Shown here piece after piece: positions 15,826 to 27,119 of a stretch of DNA of 64,000 nucleotides. Origin of the DNA: Bacillota bacterium (GTDB lineage: Bacteria; Bacillota; Bacilli; Paenibacillales; NBRC-103111); the NCBI GenBank assembly GCA_023386955.1, contig JAEWIS010000044.1, forward strand, positions 124,001-188,000. The letters are read 5' to 3'. The notes under the pieces are model-generated. The model saw nothing but the letters and a program-made list of their open reading frames with translations, made no database searches and was not told the origin of the DNA. The translations under genes were made by a program, and so were the position numbers. Position 1 is the stretch's first letter; every line of letters starts with the position of its first letter.

Positions 15826-15848
15826 AGAGAGGAAGTGGAGGTAAAGCG

Positions 15849-18785
<2,937 letters not shown>

Positions 18786-18790
18786 AGTCG

Positions 18791-18947
18791 CAACGTCACT
18801 TGTGGAGAACTGGTTTCCGGGGGCACCCCCAAAAGTACCCGGAATCCGCTACGAAGCATTAGCGTCACTTTTGGAGGAATGGTTTTCCGGGGGCACCCCC
18901 AAAAGTACCCGGAATCCGCTACGAAGCATTAGCGTCACTTTTGGGGG
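18791..18947. repeat. Tandem 70-bp repeat inside the suf operon (CCCCCAAAAGT family)
   Basis: Two nearly identical 70-base units (18811-18880 and 18881-18950) are preceded by the tail end of a third at 18791-18810. Each unit contains the palindromic core running from CCCCCAAAAGTACCC to CACTTTTGGRGG (18826-18876 and 18896-18947), the family also found at 13704-13821. The last unit ends 25 bases before the sufB ATG. In RNA each would fold into a hairpin, so it could affect sufB level or mRNA processing. Confidence 0.8.
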
Positions 18948-18972
18948 AATCATTTAATAGGAGGGATTCGTA

Positions 18973-20370
18973 ATGGCGAAGCAGATGCCAGAAATGGAAG
19001 ATTACAAATATGGCTTCCGTGACGAGCACAAGGCTGTGTTCCAAAGCGGCAAGGGGCTCACACCGGAGATTGTCACCGAAATTTCCAAGATGAAGAATGA
19101 GCCGGATTGGATGCTGGAATTCCGCCTCAAGTCCCTCGAGCTGTTCAACAAAATGCCCATGCCCCGGTGGGGCGGTGATTTGGATGATCTGGATTTTAAC
19201 GACATCCAATATTATGTGAAGCCTGCTGAAAAGCAAGGGAAAACCTGGGAGGAGGTTCCTTCCGAAATCAAGGAAACCTTCGACAAGCTGGGGATTCCCG
19301 AGGCGGAGCAAAAGTTTCTGGCCGGTGTATCCGCCCAGTACGAGTCTGAGGTTGTGTACCACAGCATGCAGAAGGATCTGGAGGAGCAAGGGGTTATCTT
19401 CATGGATACTGACAGCGCCCTCCGGGAGCATCCGGAGCTGTTCCGCAAATATTTCTCCACGGTGATTCCTGCCGCGGACAACAAGTTCGCTGCATTGAAC
19501 AGCGCCGTTTGGTCCGGGGGCAGCTTCATCTACGTGCCGAAGGGCGTCAAATGCGAAATTCCGCTGCAGGCCTACTTCCGCATCAACTCGGAGAACATGG
19601 GCCAGTTCGAGCGTACACTGATTGTGGCCGACGAAGACAGCTTTGTCCACTATGTAGAGGGCTGTACCGCTCCCATCTACAGCACCAACTCTCTGCACAG
19701 CGCCGTGGTGGAAATCCTGTGTCTGAAGAACGCCCGTGTCCGGTACACCACCATCCAGAACTGGGCACCGAACATCTATAACCTGGTGACCAAACGTGCC
19801 GTTGCCGAAGAAAATGCCACCATGGAATGGGTGGACGGCAACATCGGCTCCAAGCTGACCATGAAGTACCCGGCGGTTGTTCTGAAGGGCCGCGGCGCCA
19901 AGGGCAGTGTGCTCTCCATCGCCGTAGCCGGCAAGGGCCAGCACCAGGATGCAGGCGCCAAGATGATCCATCTGGCACCGGAAACCACCTCCACCATCGT
20001 GTCCAAGTCCATCTCCAAACACGGCGGCAAGGTGACCTACCGCGGCTTGAGCTCCTTCGGGCGCAACTCCCAGGGCTCCAAGGCCAACATCAAATGTGAC
20101 ACCCTGATCATGGATAAACAGTCCACATCGGACACCATCCCGTACAACGAGATCATGAACGACAACATCACGCTGGAGCATGAAGCGACCGTATCCAAGG
20201 TATCCGAGGACCAGCTCTTCTACCTCATGAGCCGCGGCCTCACCGAAGCCGAAGCCACCCAGATGATCGTCATGGGCTTCATCGAACCCTTCACCAAAGA
20301 GCTGCCGATGGAGTATGCGGTGGAGATGAATCGGTTGATAAAATTCGAAATGGAAGGCAGCATCGGGTAA
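18973..20370 (+). CDS. sufB: Fe-S cluster assembly protein SufB
   Basis: A 465-residue core scaffold of the SUF system, of full family length. Typical stretches are [13 protein letters not shown] at the N-terminus, [55 protein letters not shown] and [20 protein letters not shown] at the end. It binds SufC and SufD. AGGAGGGATTCGTA precedes the ATG. It is the last suf gene, after the repeat-filled gap, and is closed by a strong terminator at 20406-20450. Confidence 0.96.
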   Translation: MAKQMPEMEDYKYGFRDEHKAVFQSGKGLTPEIVTEISKMKNEPDWMLEFRLKSLELFNKMPMPRWGGDLDDLDFNDIQYYVKPAEKQGKTWEEVPSEIKETFDKLGIPEAEQKFLAGVSAQYESEVVYHSMQKDLEEQGVIFMDTDSALREHPELFRKYFSTVIPAADNKFAALNSAVWSGGSFIYVPKGVKCEIPLQAYFRINSENMGQFERTLIVADEDSFVHYVEGCTAPIYSTNSLHSAVVEILCLKNARVRYTTIQNWAPNIYNLVTKRAVAEENATMEWVDGNIGSKLTMKYPAVVLKGRGAKGSVLSIAVAGKGQHQDAGAKMIHLAPETTSTIVSKSISKHGGKVTYRGLSSFGRNSQGSKANIKCDTLIMDKQSTSDTIPYNEIMNDNITLEHEATVSKVSEDQLFYLMSRGLTEAEATQMIVMGFIEPFTKELPMEYAVEMNRLIKFEMEGSIG

Positions 20371-20405
20371 GCAGCAACTCAACCGCTCGATAGTAAATAC
20401 GATGG

Positions 20406-20450
20406 GAAACAGACCGCAGCCTCTGGTGAGGGCGGTCTGTTTCTTTTTTT
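20406..20450 (+). terminator. Terminator of the suf operon
   Basis: GAAACAGACCGC and GCGGTCTGTTTC form a perfect 12-bp stem with a 14-base loop, followed by seven T. Confidence 0.95.
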
Positions 20451-20478
20451 GCTCCTTCCAGTTATAATCCCTGGCTAT

Positions 20479-20701
20479 CTGAGCGGACCCACGATCCGTT
20501 ATTGGACAAAAAAACGGTGTTTTTTCAGCTGAGCGGACACAGGGGCCGTTATATGCTGGGAATGAGACGGTTGGGGCAGGATGGCGAGACAATAAGGTAT
20601 CCTGTGTCCGCGAAATCATCAGAATCGTGTGTTTTGGGGAAATAACGGATCCTCAGTCCGGATATGTGCCCAGAACTAACGGGACACGGGCTGTTCCGTT
20701 T
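20479..20701. repeat. TAACGG-type elements between suf and the next gene
   Basis: The gap 20371-20709 carries, after the suf terminator, inverted copies at 20479-20501 and 20529-20551 (CTGAGCGGACC/AC to CCGTTA, exactly 50 bases apart), a forward copy at 20643-20664 (TAACGGATCC to CCGGATA) and another TAACGGGACACGGGC element from 20678 that ends in CCGTT. These belong to the same 21-23 base family as elsewhere in the window. No gene is supported here. Confidence 0.65.
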
Positions 20702-20709
20702 TATTGGGG

Positions 20710-21248
20710 TTATTCAACTAGCGCAGCATTAATATAAGAAATGGAATTTTCGATCAGATATTCATTTTCATTGTTGGAATCGATGGTTACGATGGGGTAG
20801 CCAGACTGTTCAATAACGATAGTCCGTTTTTTGTAGTCTATTGTGACCTTGGCACCGGATTTGTTTTGCCAGGCAGTGAGCCCGATGTATACATTCCCGT
20901 TTTTTATTATTTGAGGGGGTTCCTCAATGGTGCCGGGATTTGCAATTGAAGCAGACCCCGAAGCGGAGCCTCGCCCTGTTTTGCTGCCGCTGCCCAGCTT
21001 TGCGGTCCGGGTAGCTTCGACCCAATCTACCGACAGGTTAACAACACCAGCCATTTCCCGGACCGGCAAATAGATTGTGCCGTCGTAATTAACGGGGGTA
21101 TGCTCTAAAATAATTTTTCTGCCATTCACTTCTACCGAAATATCTGTGTGAGATAGGCTGTTATTTGTTGGATAGCGCCTTCTGCGAAGACAGAGACCGA
21201 CAGCATTAAACCTGCACCACATAGAAGGCCGGCGACAAATTTCTTCAT
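20710..21248 (-). pseudogene. Secreted protein with copper-amine-oxidase-N-like domain, broken by a frameshift
   Basis: On the minus strand the ATG at 21248 begins a clear signal peptide (MKKFVAGLLCGAGLML, then SVSVFAEG). This frame stops after 38 residues at 21132. The following domain (ISVEVNGRKI, TIYLPVREMAGV, then a Gly/Ser linker and a short C-terminal beta domain) is in another frame. Removing one CA pair from the CACACA at about 21144-21150 would join them as AYLTDISVEVNG. The domain resembles the 'copper amine oxidase N-terminal' module of Paenibacillus surface proteins. It could be a genuine pseudogene, a strand-slippage phase switch, or a sequencing error. An uninterrupted ORF in the second frame starts at 21255 but lacks a sensible N-terminus. 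Confidence 0.65.
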
Positions 21249-21340
21249 AACCCACTTTATAATTAACAAATATTACAATTAGAAAATTTACCCATTATCC
21301 TTTATAGTAATAATATAACCTTCTTTGGAAAGGTGTCCCA

Positions 21341-22057
21341 ATGGCACTTGCAGCGTATTTGATTTTGGGTTTTCTGGATACATTGGCTATTCTGGCAATC
21401 ATGTTTAAGCTGTTTCGGATGCCCTTCTTTGAGTATAGTCGAGAAGTTTTGGCTTTGTCTCTCATCATTTCCTGCTCCTCCTACCTGCTGCGGGTCGAGG
21501 TTGGTTCCGCCACTTTGGATATGGTTGTCCAAATCTCCATGTATATCGGATTTTTGATCTACGTGATTAAGATCCGGATTGTCAAATCGGTCATTATCGC
21601 TTGCGCCGGCTACAGCGCATTCGCGGCCATCCAGCTTTTTTTAGCCGCACTCCTTTTCCTAAGCGGCCTTATGGATAGCCAGATCGTGAAGGATACCGCC
21701 GGAATCGGGATATTTATGCTACAAATGATTTCACAGCTGGCCGTGTTCCTTGTCAGCTTTTTGCTTCACAAAAAACAATGGGGTTGGTCGTATGTAATCC
21801 GTCCTCCTCATGATTTTTTTGTGAAAGAAACGTCCAATCCATTGGAGAAAAAGCTGCTTGTTGTGGCCGTTGTAGTAATGCTGAGCTTCGTAACAGCTTT
21901 TATAGCCTACCAGCATTTTTCCTTTTTCCTGGTAACCTCCATAAATATATGCTGCTATCTATGGCTTTACTTGATTTCCAGAATGAGGGATTATTATGAT
22001 GCCAGACGCAGTAGAATGGACCGCCTACCGCCTGATAAAATGGAAAAAGGGCTCTGA
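21341..22057 (+). CDS. Polytopic membrane protein resembling the sensor half of an AgrC-type kinase (no kinase domain)
   Basis: A 238-residue protein with about six hydrophobic segments across residues 1-215, ending in a short charged tail (DYYDARRSRMDRLPPDKMEKGL region). Its length, spacing of membrane spans and place before an agrB gene resemble the input domain of AgrC/BlpH-type sensor kinases, yet no histidine box or ATPase domain follows. The last 62 bases overlap the agrB-like gene, so the two are coupled. Either it is a peptide receptor signalling by another route, or it aids peptide processing or immunity. It is the first gene of a tight four-gene set. The family is not firmly recognised. 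Confidence 0.6.
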   Translation: MALAAYLILGFLDTLAILAIMFKLFRMPFFEYSREVLALSLIISCSSYLLRVEVGSATLDMVVQISMYIGFLIYVIKIRIVKSVIIACAGYSAFAAIQLFLAALLFLSGLMDSQIVKDTAGIGIFMLQMISQLAVFLVSFLLHKKQWGWSYVIRPPHDFFVKETSNPLEKKLLVVAVVVMLSFVTAFIAYQHFSFFLVTSINICCYLWLYLISRMRDYYDARRSRMDRLPPDKMEKGL

Positions 22058-22508
22058 TCCGGATGAAAGTGATGAGGAGATTTATGAGGGTCTCTCCTTC
22101 CTCATAAGCAATTGCTCGGTTATATTATTAAGTCTGGCTATTGCCTGCTTCACCGGTAATCTGGTTGAATGTGTTTTCGCTATAGCTGCGTTTTGGACAA
22201 CCCGAATCCTTACAGGCGGCTTTCACATGAAAACCTTAACGGGCTGCGTTGTATTATCTGTGTCCATTTTTACGGTTATTTCCAATATAGAGCTGCCGGC
22301 TGCATGGTTCCCTTATTTCCTGGCTCCGGCCCTTATTATCATTATGATTTGGCGTGGCAAAGAACAGCAACATAATTGGAAGCAGATTTTGGTGCTGTGT
22401 GGATTGGCTGCTACTGCGTCTGGGTTATTCATTGTCCCATCCACTGTGGCATTATCTGTATGTGCTCAGGCTCTGACCTTATTTGGAAGGGGGTGGAGAT
22501 ATGAGTAA
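21996..22508 (+). CDS. AgrB-like peptide processing membrane protease
   Basis: A 170-residue integral membrane protein of the AgrB family. AgrB cuts the C-terminus of a precursor peptide (AgrD) and forms the thiolactone signal. The catalytic residues are present as His77 in RILTGGFHMKT and Cys84 in LTGC, the same positions as in Staphylococcus aureus AgrB from memory. The normal motif has GGxHA; here it is GGFHM. Two consecutive ATG codons start at 21996. The stop codon overlaps the start of a very small basic ORF where agrD is expected. Confidence 0.88.
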   Translation: MMPDAVEWTAYRLIKWKKGSDPDESDEEIYEGLSFLISNCSVILLSLAIACFTGNLVECVFAIAAFWTTRILTGGFHMKTLTGCVVLSVSIFTVISNIELPAAWFPYFLAPALIIIMIWRGKEQQHNWKQILVLCGLAATASGLFIVPSTVALSVCAQALTLFGRGWRYE

Positions 22509-22605
22509 AAAGACAACTGCAAACGGAAAGAAGAATATCCTGGCGGGATTGCGCAAAGGTATGTTGGGAAACAAAGTGAAGCCGATGAAATCCCTCAAAA
22601 AGTAA
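22501..22605 (+). CDS. Tiny lysine-rich peptide at the agrD position
   Basis: A 34-residue ORF that starts MSKKTTANGKKNILAGLRKG and ends PMKSLKK. Translation is well supported: AAGGGGGTGG lies just before the ATG, the ATG overlaps the agrB stop (ATGAGTAA), and the next gene follows after 13 bases. The position is that of agrD, but the peptide has no cysteine, no acidic C-terminal tail and no PxxP/E recognition segment. It is strongly basic (10 Lys, 1 Arg) with a possible amphipathic centre. It could be an unconventional AgrB substrate, a bacteriocin-like peptide, or a small regulator. Confidence 0.6.
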   Translation: MSKKTTANGKKNILAGLRKGMLGNKVKPMKSLKK

Positions 22606-22618
22606 GGAAGCAAAGCGT

Positions 22619-23017
22619 ATGAAGATGACAGGAGTCAAGCTTTACAACAGAGCTGGTGACGACAGTGATTTTGTGGAGTTTGACTTAAAAACGGATTTAC
22701 TTTTTATTGAGCTGAGCAAAAAAGCGCTGTACAAAAAGCTTCCTCATTCCATACCCGATAAAACTCCGATTTTCTATACGATTTATGGGCCGCTCATTAC
22801 CATCATGTCCTTGCAGACGTTTGCGGTTATTCTGAAGGATGTCGGGTATGATTTCCTCAATCCATCCCAGCTGGTGAACATGAGGTTCGTTGAGGCCATT
22901 GTGATGGGGAATTATGGGGGATGCGAGGCCATACTTACTGATCAGCAAAAAATCAGCGTGTCAGGCCCCATGCAGGAAAAATATAGTCATCTGATAAAAA
23001 GACCTGGTAAAAACTAG
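22619..23017 (+). CDS. Stand-alone LytTR-domain DNA-binding protein
   Basis: A 132-residue protein that appears to be a single LytTR domain: LLFIELSKKALYKKL as the opening strands, SLQTFAVILKD as the helix, FLNPSQLVNMRFVEAI in the place of the conserved F-x-x-x-x-x-x-x-VN-x-x-x-I motif, and CEAILTDQQKISVSG as the last strands. LytTR domains bind direct repeats upstream of virulence or peptide genes, as AgrA does. There is no receiver domain, so any signal must come by another path. It follows the small peptide by 13 bases and ends within a terminator. Confidence 0.75.
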   Translation: MKMTGVKLYNRAGDDSDFVEFDLKTDLLFIELSKKALYKKLPHSIPDKTPIFYTIYGPLITIMSLQTFAVILKDVGYDFLNPSQLVNMRFVEAIVMGNYGGCEAILTDQQKISVSGPMQEKYSHLIKRPGKN

Positions 23018-23029
23018 GTCTTTTTATTT
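22996..23029 (+). terminator. Terminator of the agr-like operon
   Basis: AAAAAGACCT and AGGTCTTTTT form a perfect 10-bp stem with a 10-base loop; the arm overlaps the last codons of the LytTR gene and is followed by ATTTT. Confidence 0.9.
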
Positions 23030-23191
23030 TGGGTGCGTAATTTTACCATCGAACATAATAAATGTAAAGAATTTTCGGGTGATACTCGATTTCATCATGA
23101 TTACCGACAGATTTCAACAAAAAATTCTGCAATTCTTTTGTATATTAATTACATATCAATGCAATCTTGTGTAATTATAAATGCACATAAA

Positions 23192-23207
23192 TTGCAATTA
23201 GTTGCAA
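23192..23207 (+). promoter_or_regulatory. Direct TTGCAA repeats before the response regulator gene
   Basis: TTGCAA occurs at 23192-23197 and 23202-23207, one helical turn apart and 23 bases before the ATG at 23230; further TGCAAT copies lie near 23129 and 23159. TTGC-containing half sites are typical of ComA-like regulators, so autoregulation is possible. AT-rich promoter-like DNA surrounds them, but no single -35/-10 pair stands out. Confidence 0.35.
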
Positions 23208-23229
23208 AAGTATTGAGGGGTAGGATGCA

Positions 23230-23847
23230 ATGAAAACCATTCTAATCGTGGACGATCACCCGTTAATGGCAAATGCAACCAAAGAATTACTAAAAACTAT
23301 GGATGAAATCGGGGATATCCAAATTTCTTTTACCGGAAGAGACAGTATCGAAAAAGCTATGGCTTATCAGCCCGATCTGATTATCATGGATTATTACCTG
23401 CAAGATATGATCGGAACGGAAGCCGCGAAGGAGATTTTGAGCCAGAAGCCCGATTCCAAAATCCTCTTTATGAGCGGTCTGGATATCATGTCCTTGCTTC
23501 CTAAAATTTTCGATATACGGGCATACGGTGCGCTGTCCAAGGAGATGGAGGCGCATGCGATTAAGAATGCGGTAAGCTGCATTTTATCCGGCCTGATGGT
23601 TTTTCCTTACTGCCCGGTTGAAAAGCTGCCTTCCTCCAACGATGTGGTTGCAGACTTAAGCACGGAGGAGATTTACATTATGAAGGAATTGATGAGCGGC
23701 TCCACGTATGAGCAAATTGCCGGATTGATCCATATGAGCAGAAGGACCGTGGATAACTATACCAAGAAAATATTCGAAAAATTAGGAGCCAAAAATAAAA
23801 GCGAAGCCGTGGAACGGTTTATGCGGACCAAATATTACGATAAATAA
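23230..23847 (+). CDS. Orphan LuxR/NarL-family response regulator (ComA-like)
   Basis: A 205-residue response regulator. The receiver domain (about 1-120) has the acidic pair DD at residues 8-9, the phospho-acceptor Asp in LIIMDYYLQD (near 55) and a Ser before Gly in LFMSGLD. The C-terminal LuxR-type helix-turn-helix runs from LSTEEIYIMKELMSG through YEQIAGLIHMSRRTVDNYTKKI. No histidine kinase is adjacent. It lies just after the agr-like set with its own promoter region, so it may be the response arm of that set, phosphorylated by a kinase encoded elsewhere. GAGGGG precedes the ATG. Confidence 0.88.
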   Translation: MKTILIVDDHPLMANATKELLKTMDEIGDIQISFTGRDSIEKAMAYQPDLIIMDYYLQDMIGTEAAKEILSQKPDSKILFMSGLDIMSLLPKIFDIRAYGALSKEMEAHAIKNAVSCILSGLMVFPYCPVEKLPSSNDVVADLSTEEIYIMKELMSGSTYEQIAGLIHMSRRTVDNYTKKIFEKLGAKNKSEAVERFMRTKYYDK

Positions 23848-23920
23848 TGTTGTAAATACAACAAAATTCATGTACGATTAAGGGGTACTTAGATTAGCCG
23901 CGGGAACAGGGAGTGCATGC

Positions 23921-24373
23921 GTGAAAGAGATTCTGCGTGAAATCGGAATGATCGCCAGGGCGTTGGATTCCATCAGCAATATTGAATTTAAGGAATTCGA
24001 GCTTACGAAAGGGCAATATCTGTATCTGGTCCGCATCTGTGAACATCCGGGAATCATTCAGGAAAATCTGGCTGAACTGATTAAGGTGGACAGGACTACC
24101 GCCGCACGGGCCATTCAAAAGCTGGAAATGAACGGTTTTATTGAGAAGCGGGATGATACTCATAACAAAAAAATAAAGAGGCTTTTTCCCACGGAAAAGG
24201 GGGAGGGTGTATTCCCTTTTATCCTGCGGGAGCACCGGCATTCGGAGGCTGTTGCGTTAACGGGGTTTTCCCCGAGTGAAGCAGAAACTATCCTTCATCT
24301 TCTCCAACGGGTGCGGAAAAACATAGAAGTAGATTGGGAATTTGTAAAAAAGGGGAACAAGCGAAGCTATTAA
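23921..24373 (+). CDS. MarR family transcriptional regulator
   Basis: A 150-residue winged-helix protein: LTKGQYLYLVRICEHPGI opens the DNA-binding domain, VDRTTAARAIQKLEMNGFI is the recognition helix and RDDTHNKKIKRLFPTEKG is the wing. MarR proteins repress adjacent genes and respond to small molecules or oxidants. The start is a GTG at 23921 with GGGAG upstream. It is 24 bases before the acetyltransferase gene in the same direction, so regulator and enzyme probably share a transcript. Confidence 0.88.
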   Translation: MKEILREIGMIARALDSISNIEFKEFELTKGQYLYLVRICEHPGIIQENLAELIKVDRTTAARAIQKLEMNGFIEKRDDTHNKKIKRLFPTEKGEGVFPFILREHRHSEAVALTGFSPSEAETILHLLQRVRKNIEVDWEFVKKGNKRSY

Positions 24374-24913
<540 letters not shown>

Positions 24914-24951
24914 TTTGAATCAGCTATAATCTTTACAGGAGGACGTTTCCC

Positions 24952-25509
24952 TTGAAATTTGTTCTGATATTCGGACCGCAAGCGGTGGGGAAAATGACCG
25001 TAGGGCATGAACTGGAGAAATTAACGGAGCTAAAGCTGTTCCACAATCACATGACGATTGAAATGCTGGTTCCTTATTTTGGGTTCAGCCGTGAGATGTG
25101 GAGATTGACGGATAAATTCAGGCAGGATATCTTCGAAGCTGCCGCGGCCAGTGAAATGCCGGGTTTAATATTTACCTATGTGTGGGCATTTGATTTACAG
25201 AGCGATTGGGATTATGTAAATAAGGTTTTTGGGATTTTCGAAGAAAAAGGAGCTGAGGTGTACCTGGTTGAGCTTGAAGCAGAGCTTGACCAGAGAGTGG
25301 AACGGAACAAATCGCCTCATAGGCTGGAGCATAAACCTACGAAGCGGGATGTTGGCCGATCCGAACAGGAATTGAAAAGAACCGCGGAGCAGCATCGGCT
25401 GAATTCCTATGAGGGAGAAATTCAGAGGGAGAATTACCTCCGGATTAATAATACTGATTTATCTGCCGCAGAGGTTGCGGTCATGATCAAGGAGAAGTTT
25501 CAATTGTAA
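24952..25509 (+). CDS. P-loop nucleotide kinase-like protein
   Basis: A 185-residue protein with a degenerate P-loop at the N-terminus (GPQAVGKMTVG, residues 8-18) and a layout like small shikimate- or adenylate-kinase-type enzymes: HNHMTIE after the first helix, LIFTYVWAFD as a Walker B-like strand, and a basic lid region with Arg/Lys/His residues around 120-145. The substrate is unknown. The start is TTG at 24952 with AGGAGGA 9 bases upstream. It is the third gene in the MarR-paiA direction and is closed by a terminator. Confidence 0.7.
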   Translation: MKFVLIFGPQAVGKMTVGHELEKLTELKLFHNHMTIEMLVPYFGFSREMWRLTDKFRQDIFEAAAASEMPGLIFTYVWAFDLQSDWDYVNKVFGIFEEKGAEVYLVELEAELDQRVERNKSPHRLEHKPTKRDVGRSEQELKRTAEQHRLNSYEGEIQRENYLRINNTDLSAAEVAVMIKEKFQL

Positions 25510-25530
25510 ATATAGCGAAGCCACTCCGAA

Positions 25531-25560
25531 AAGCCGCCTTTTAGACGAAGGCGGTTTTTT
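25531..25560 (+). terminator. Terminator after the P-loop protein
   Basis: AAAAGCCGCCTT pairs with AAGGCGGTTTTTT over at least 7 GC-rich base pairs with a 7-base loop. Confidence 0.9.
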
Positions 25561-25605
25561 GGCTGCCGGGAACAATTGCAATTGTGTATAATTTCCACTT
25601 GCATA

Positions 25606-25644
25606 AGAACATACATTCGTGCATATAATACGAATATACGTTCT
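25606..25644 (+). promoter_or_regulatory. Two LexA (SOS) boxes flanking a -10 box
   Basis: AGAACATACATTCG (25606-25619) and CGAATATACGTTCT (25631-25644) both match the Gram-positive LexA consensus CGAAC-N4-GTTCG with one or two differences, centres 25 bases apart. TATAAT at 25624-25629 lies between them, so LexA would cover the promoter from both sides. The operon that follows encodes a damage-type polymerase, in agreement. Confidence 0.85.
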
Positions 25645-25662
25645 TATTTTGTGGAGGCGGTT

Positions 25663-25857
25663 ATGATGCAAAAGTATGTGGGCCACACCGTCACGATCAT
25701 TTATCAGGACAAATCGGGAGCTTTCAGCAAACGCCGCATCCGGGTGCTGGCGGTGGAGGGCGGGAAAATCAAGGCGCATTGTTATGCTGCAGGTGCACCG
25801 CGGCTGTTTCTGGCCGAACGGATTATGGCGGTCCAGCCGGTGGCGTCGGTGTCATGA
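25663..25857 (+). CDS. Small WYL/YolD-like protein, first gene of the SOS operon
   Basis: A 64-residue basic protein starting MMQKYVGHTVTIIYQD and running through KRRIRVLAVEGGKIKAHCY to FLAERIMAVQPV. The pattern (I-Y-Q-D-x-x-G, R-x-I-x-V, a final L-x-x-R-I) resembles the small beta-barrel WYL-like or YolD-like proteins often encoded before UvrX/YqjW polymerases. It probably modulates the polymerase or its regulation. GTGGAGGCGG precedes the ATG. Its stop overlaps the polymerase start (ATGA), and two LexA boxes stand in its promoter. Confidence 0.7.
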   Translation: MMQKYVGHTVTIIYQDKSGAFSKRRIRVLAVEGGKIKAHCYAAGAPRLFLAERIMAVQPVASVS

Positions 25858-27119
25858 CGGTCGGGGAGCGGGTGATCTTTCTGATTGACTGCCAGTCCTT
25901 CTACGCCAGCGTAGAAAAGGCGGCCCGCCCCGAACTGAAAGAAACGCCTGTGGCCATCGGAGATCCGGAGCGCCCGTCGGGCATTATTTTGGCCGCATGC
26001 CCTCTTGCCAAAGGCCGGGGAGTGACTACAGCGGAGCGGGTGTTCCAAGCCCGGAGGAAATGTCCGGAGCTGGTGGTGATCCGGCCGCGGATGCGGATGT
26101 ACATCAAGCTGTCTTTGTTTATCACCAAAATTTACGAAGCGTATACGGATCAGGTGGAGCCGTTCTCCATTGACGAGCAGTTTCTGGATGTGACGGGCAC
26201 CCTCCACAAGTACGGAACTGCAGAGGAACTGGCGCGCAATATCCAGAACCGGGTTCTGGTATCCACCGGTGTATGGACCCGGGTGGGGATCGGACCGACG
26301 AAAATTTTGGCCAAAACCGCTACGGACAACTTTGCCAAAAAACGGGAGGGAGGGGTTTTCCGGCTGGGATACGACAATCTGGAGCAGGAGCTGTGGCCTC
26401 TGCCCATTCATCAGATGTACATGGTGGCCGGCCGGATGACCCGGCACTTTATGCGGATGGGCATCCAGACCATTGGAGATTTGGCGCGGTTGGAGCTGGG
26501 GGATTTCAAACGGAGAATGCGGTACGAAATGGGCAAACAAAGCGACATTAAAGCGGAATATTATTGGCAGGTGGCCCGGGGGATCGACCCCAGCGCTGTA
26601 AAGGCGGGAATCCGGCCCGGCAAGCACAAAAGCATCAGCCACGGAAAAACCCTCCGGGCCAGCCTCTACCGCAAGCTGGAGGACATTGAGGTGGTGCTGT
26701 TGGAGCTGGTGGTAGAGGTTTGCCGGCGGGCCCGGAAATATGGCGTGATGGGGCAGGTGATATTTGTAGGGGCTGCAGAAACCGACGGGGAACGGGGAAA
26801 CTCCTTCGGCAGGCAAATTACCCTGCCACAGCCTACTTCTTTGACCCACGAGGTGGCGGAGGTGGCTCAAGAACTTTTTCGGCGGCACTGGTCGGGTCTG
26901 CCAGTTGGACATTTGACCATTGCTCTGGACCAGCTTACGGCGGATGACACGTATCAGCTCACCTTGTTCGATAACCGGCCCAAGCTGTATGCCATGGAAC
27001 GCACCATAGACCAGATCAAAGACCGTTACGGCAGCGATGCCATTCTGCGGGCCTCCTCCTTGTATGAGGCGGGGGTTGCGCGGGAGCGGGCAGGACAGAT
27101 CGGAGGACACTTTATATGA
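25854..27119 (+). CDS. uvrX: Y-family DNA polymerase, UvrX/YqjW (UmuC) type
   Basis: A 421-residue translesion DNA polymerase. The catalytic palm motifs are FLIDCQSFYASVE at the N-terminus and FSIDEQFLDVT near residue 100. A helix-hairpin-helix (GIQTIGDLARLELGDF) and the little-finger domain follow, with the IRPGKHKSISHGKTL segment typical of UmuC/UvrX rather than DinB. It copies past DNA lesions in the SOS response. The ATG at 25854 overlaps the preceding stop; the 25 upstream codons in frame are shadow of the previous gene. The 3' end overlaps the next gene by 4 bases. Confidence 0.93.
   Translation: MTVGERVIFLIDCQSFYASVEKAARPELKETPVAIGDPERPSGIILAACPLAKGRGVTTAERVFQARRKCPELVVIRPRMRMYIKLSLFITKIYEAYTDQVEPFSIDEQFLDVTGTLHKYGTAEELARNIQNRVLVSTGVWTRVGIGPTKILAKTATDNFAKKREGGVFRLGYDNLEQELWPLPIHQMYMVAGRMTRHFMRMGIQTIGDLARLELGDFKRRMRYEMGKQSDIKAEYYWQVARGIDPSAVKAGIRPGKHKSISHGKTLRASLYRKLEDIEVVLLELVVEVCRRARKYGVMGQVIFVGAAETDGERGNSFGRQITLPQPTSLTHEVAEVAQELFRRHWSGLPVGHLTIALDQLTADDTYQLTLFDNRPKLYAMERTIDQIKDRYGSDAILRASSLYEAGVARERAGQIGGHFI

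Noticed and set aside
18919..20619. 566-codon open frame opposite sufB
   Set aside because: Antisense shadow, rich in Gly/His/Val without motifs; sufB is complete.
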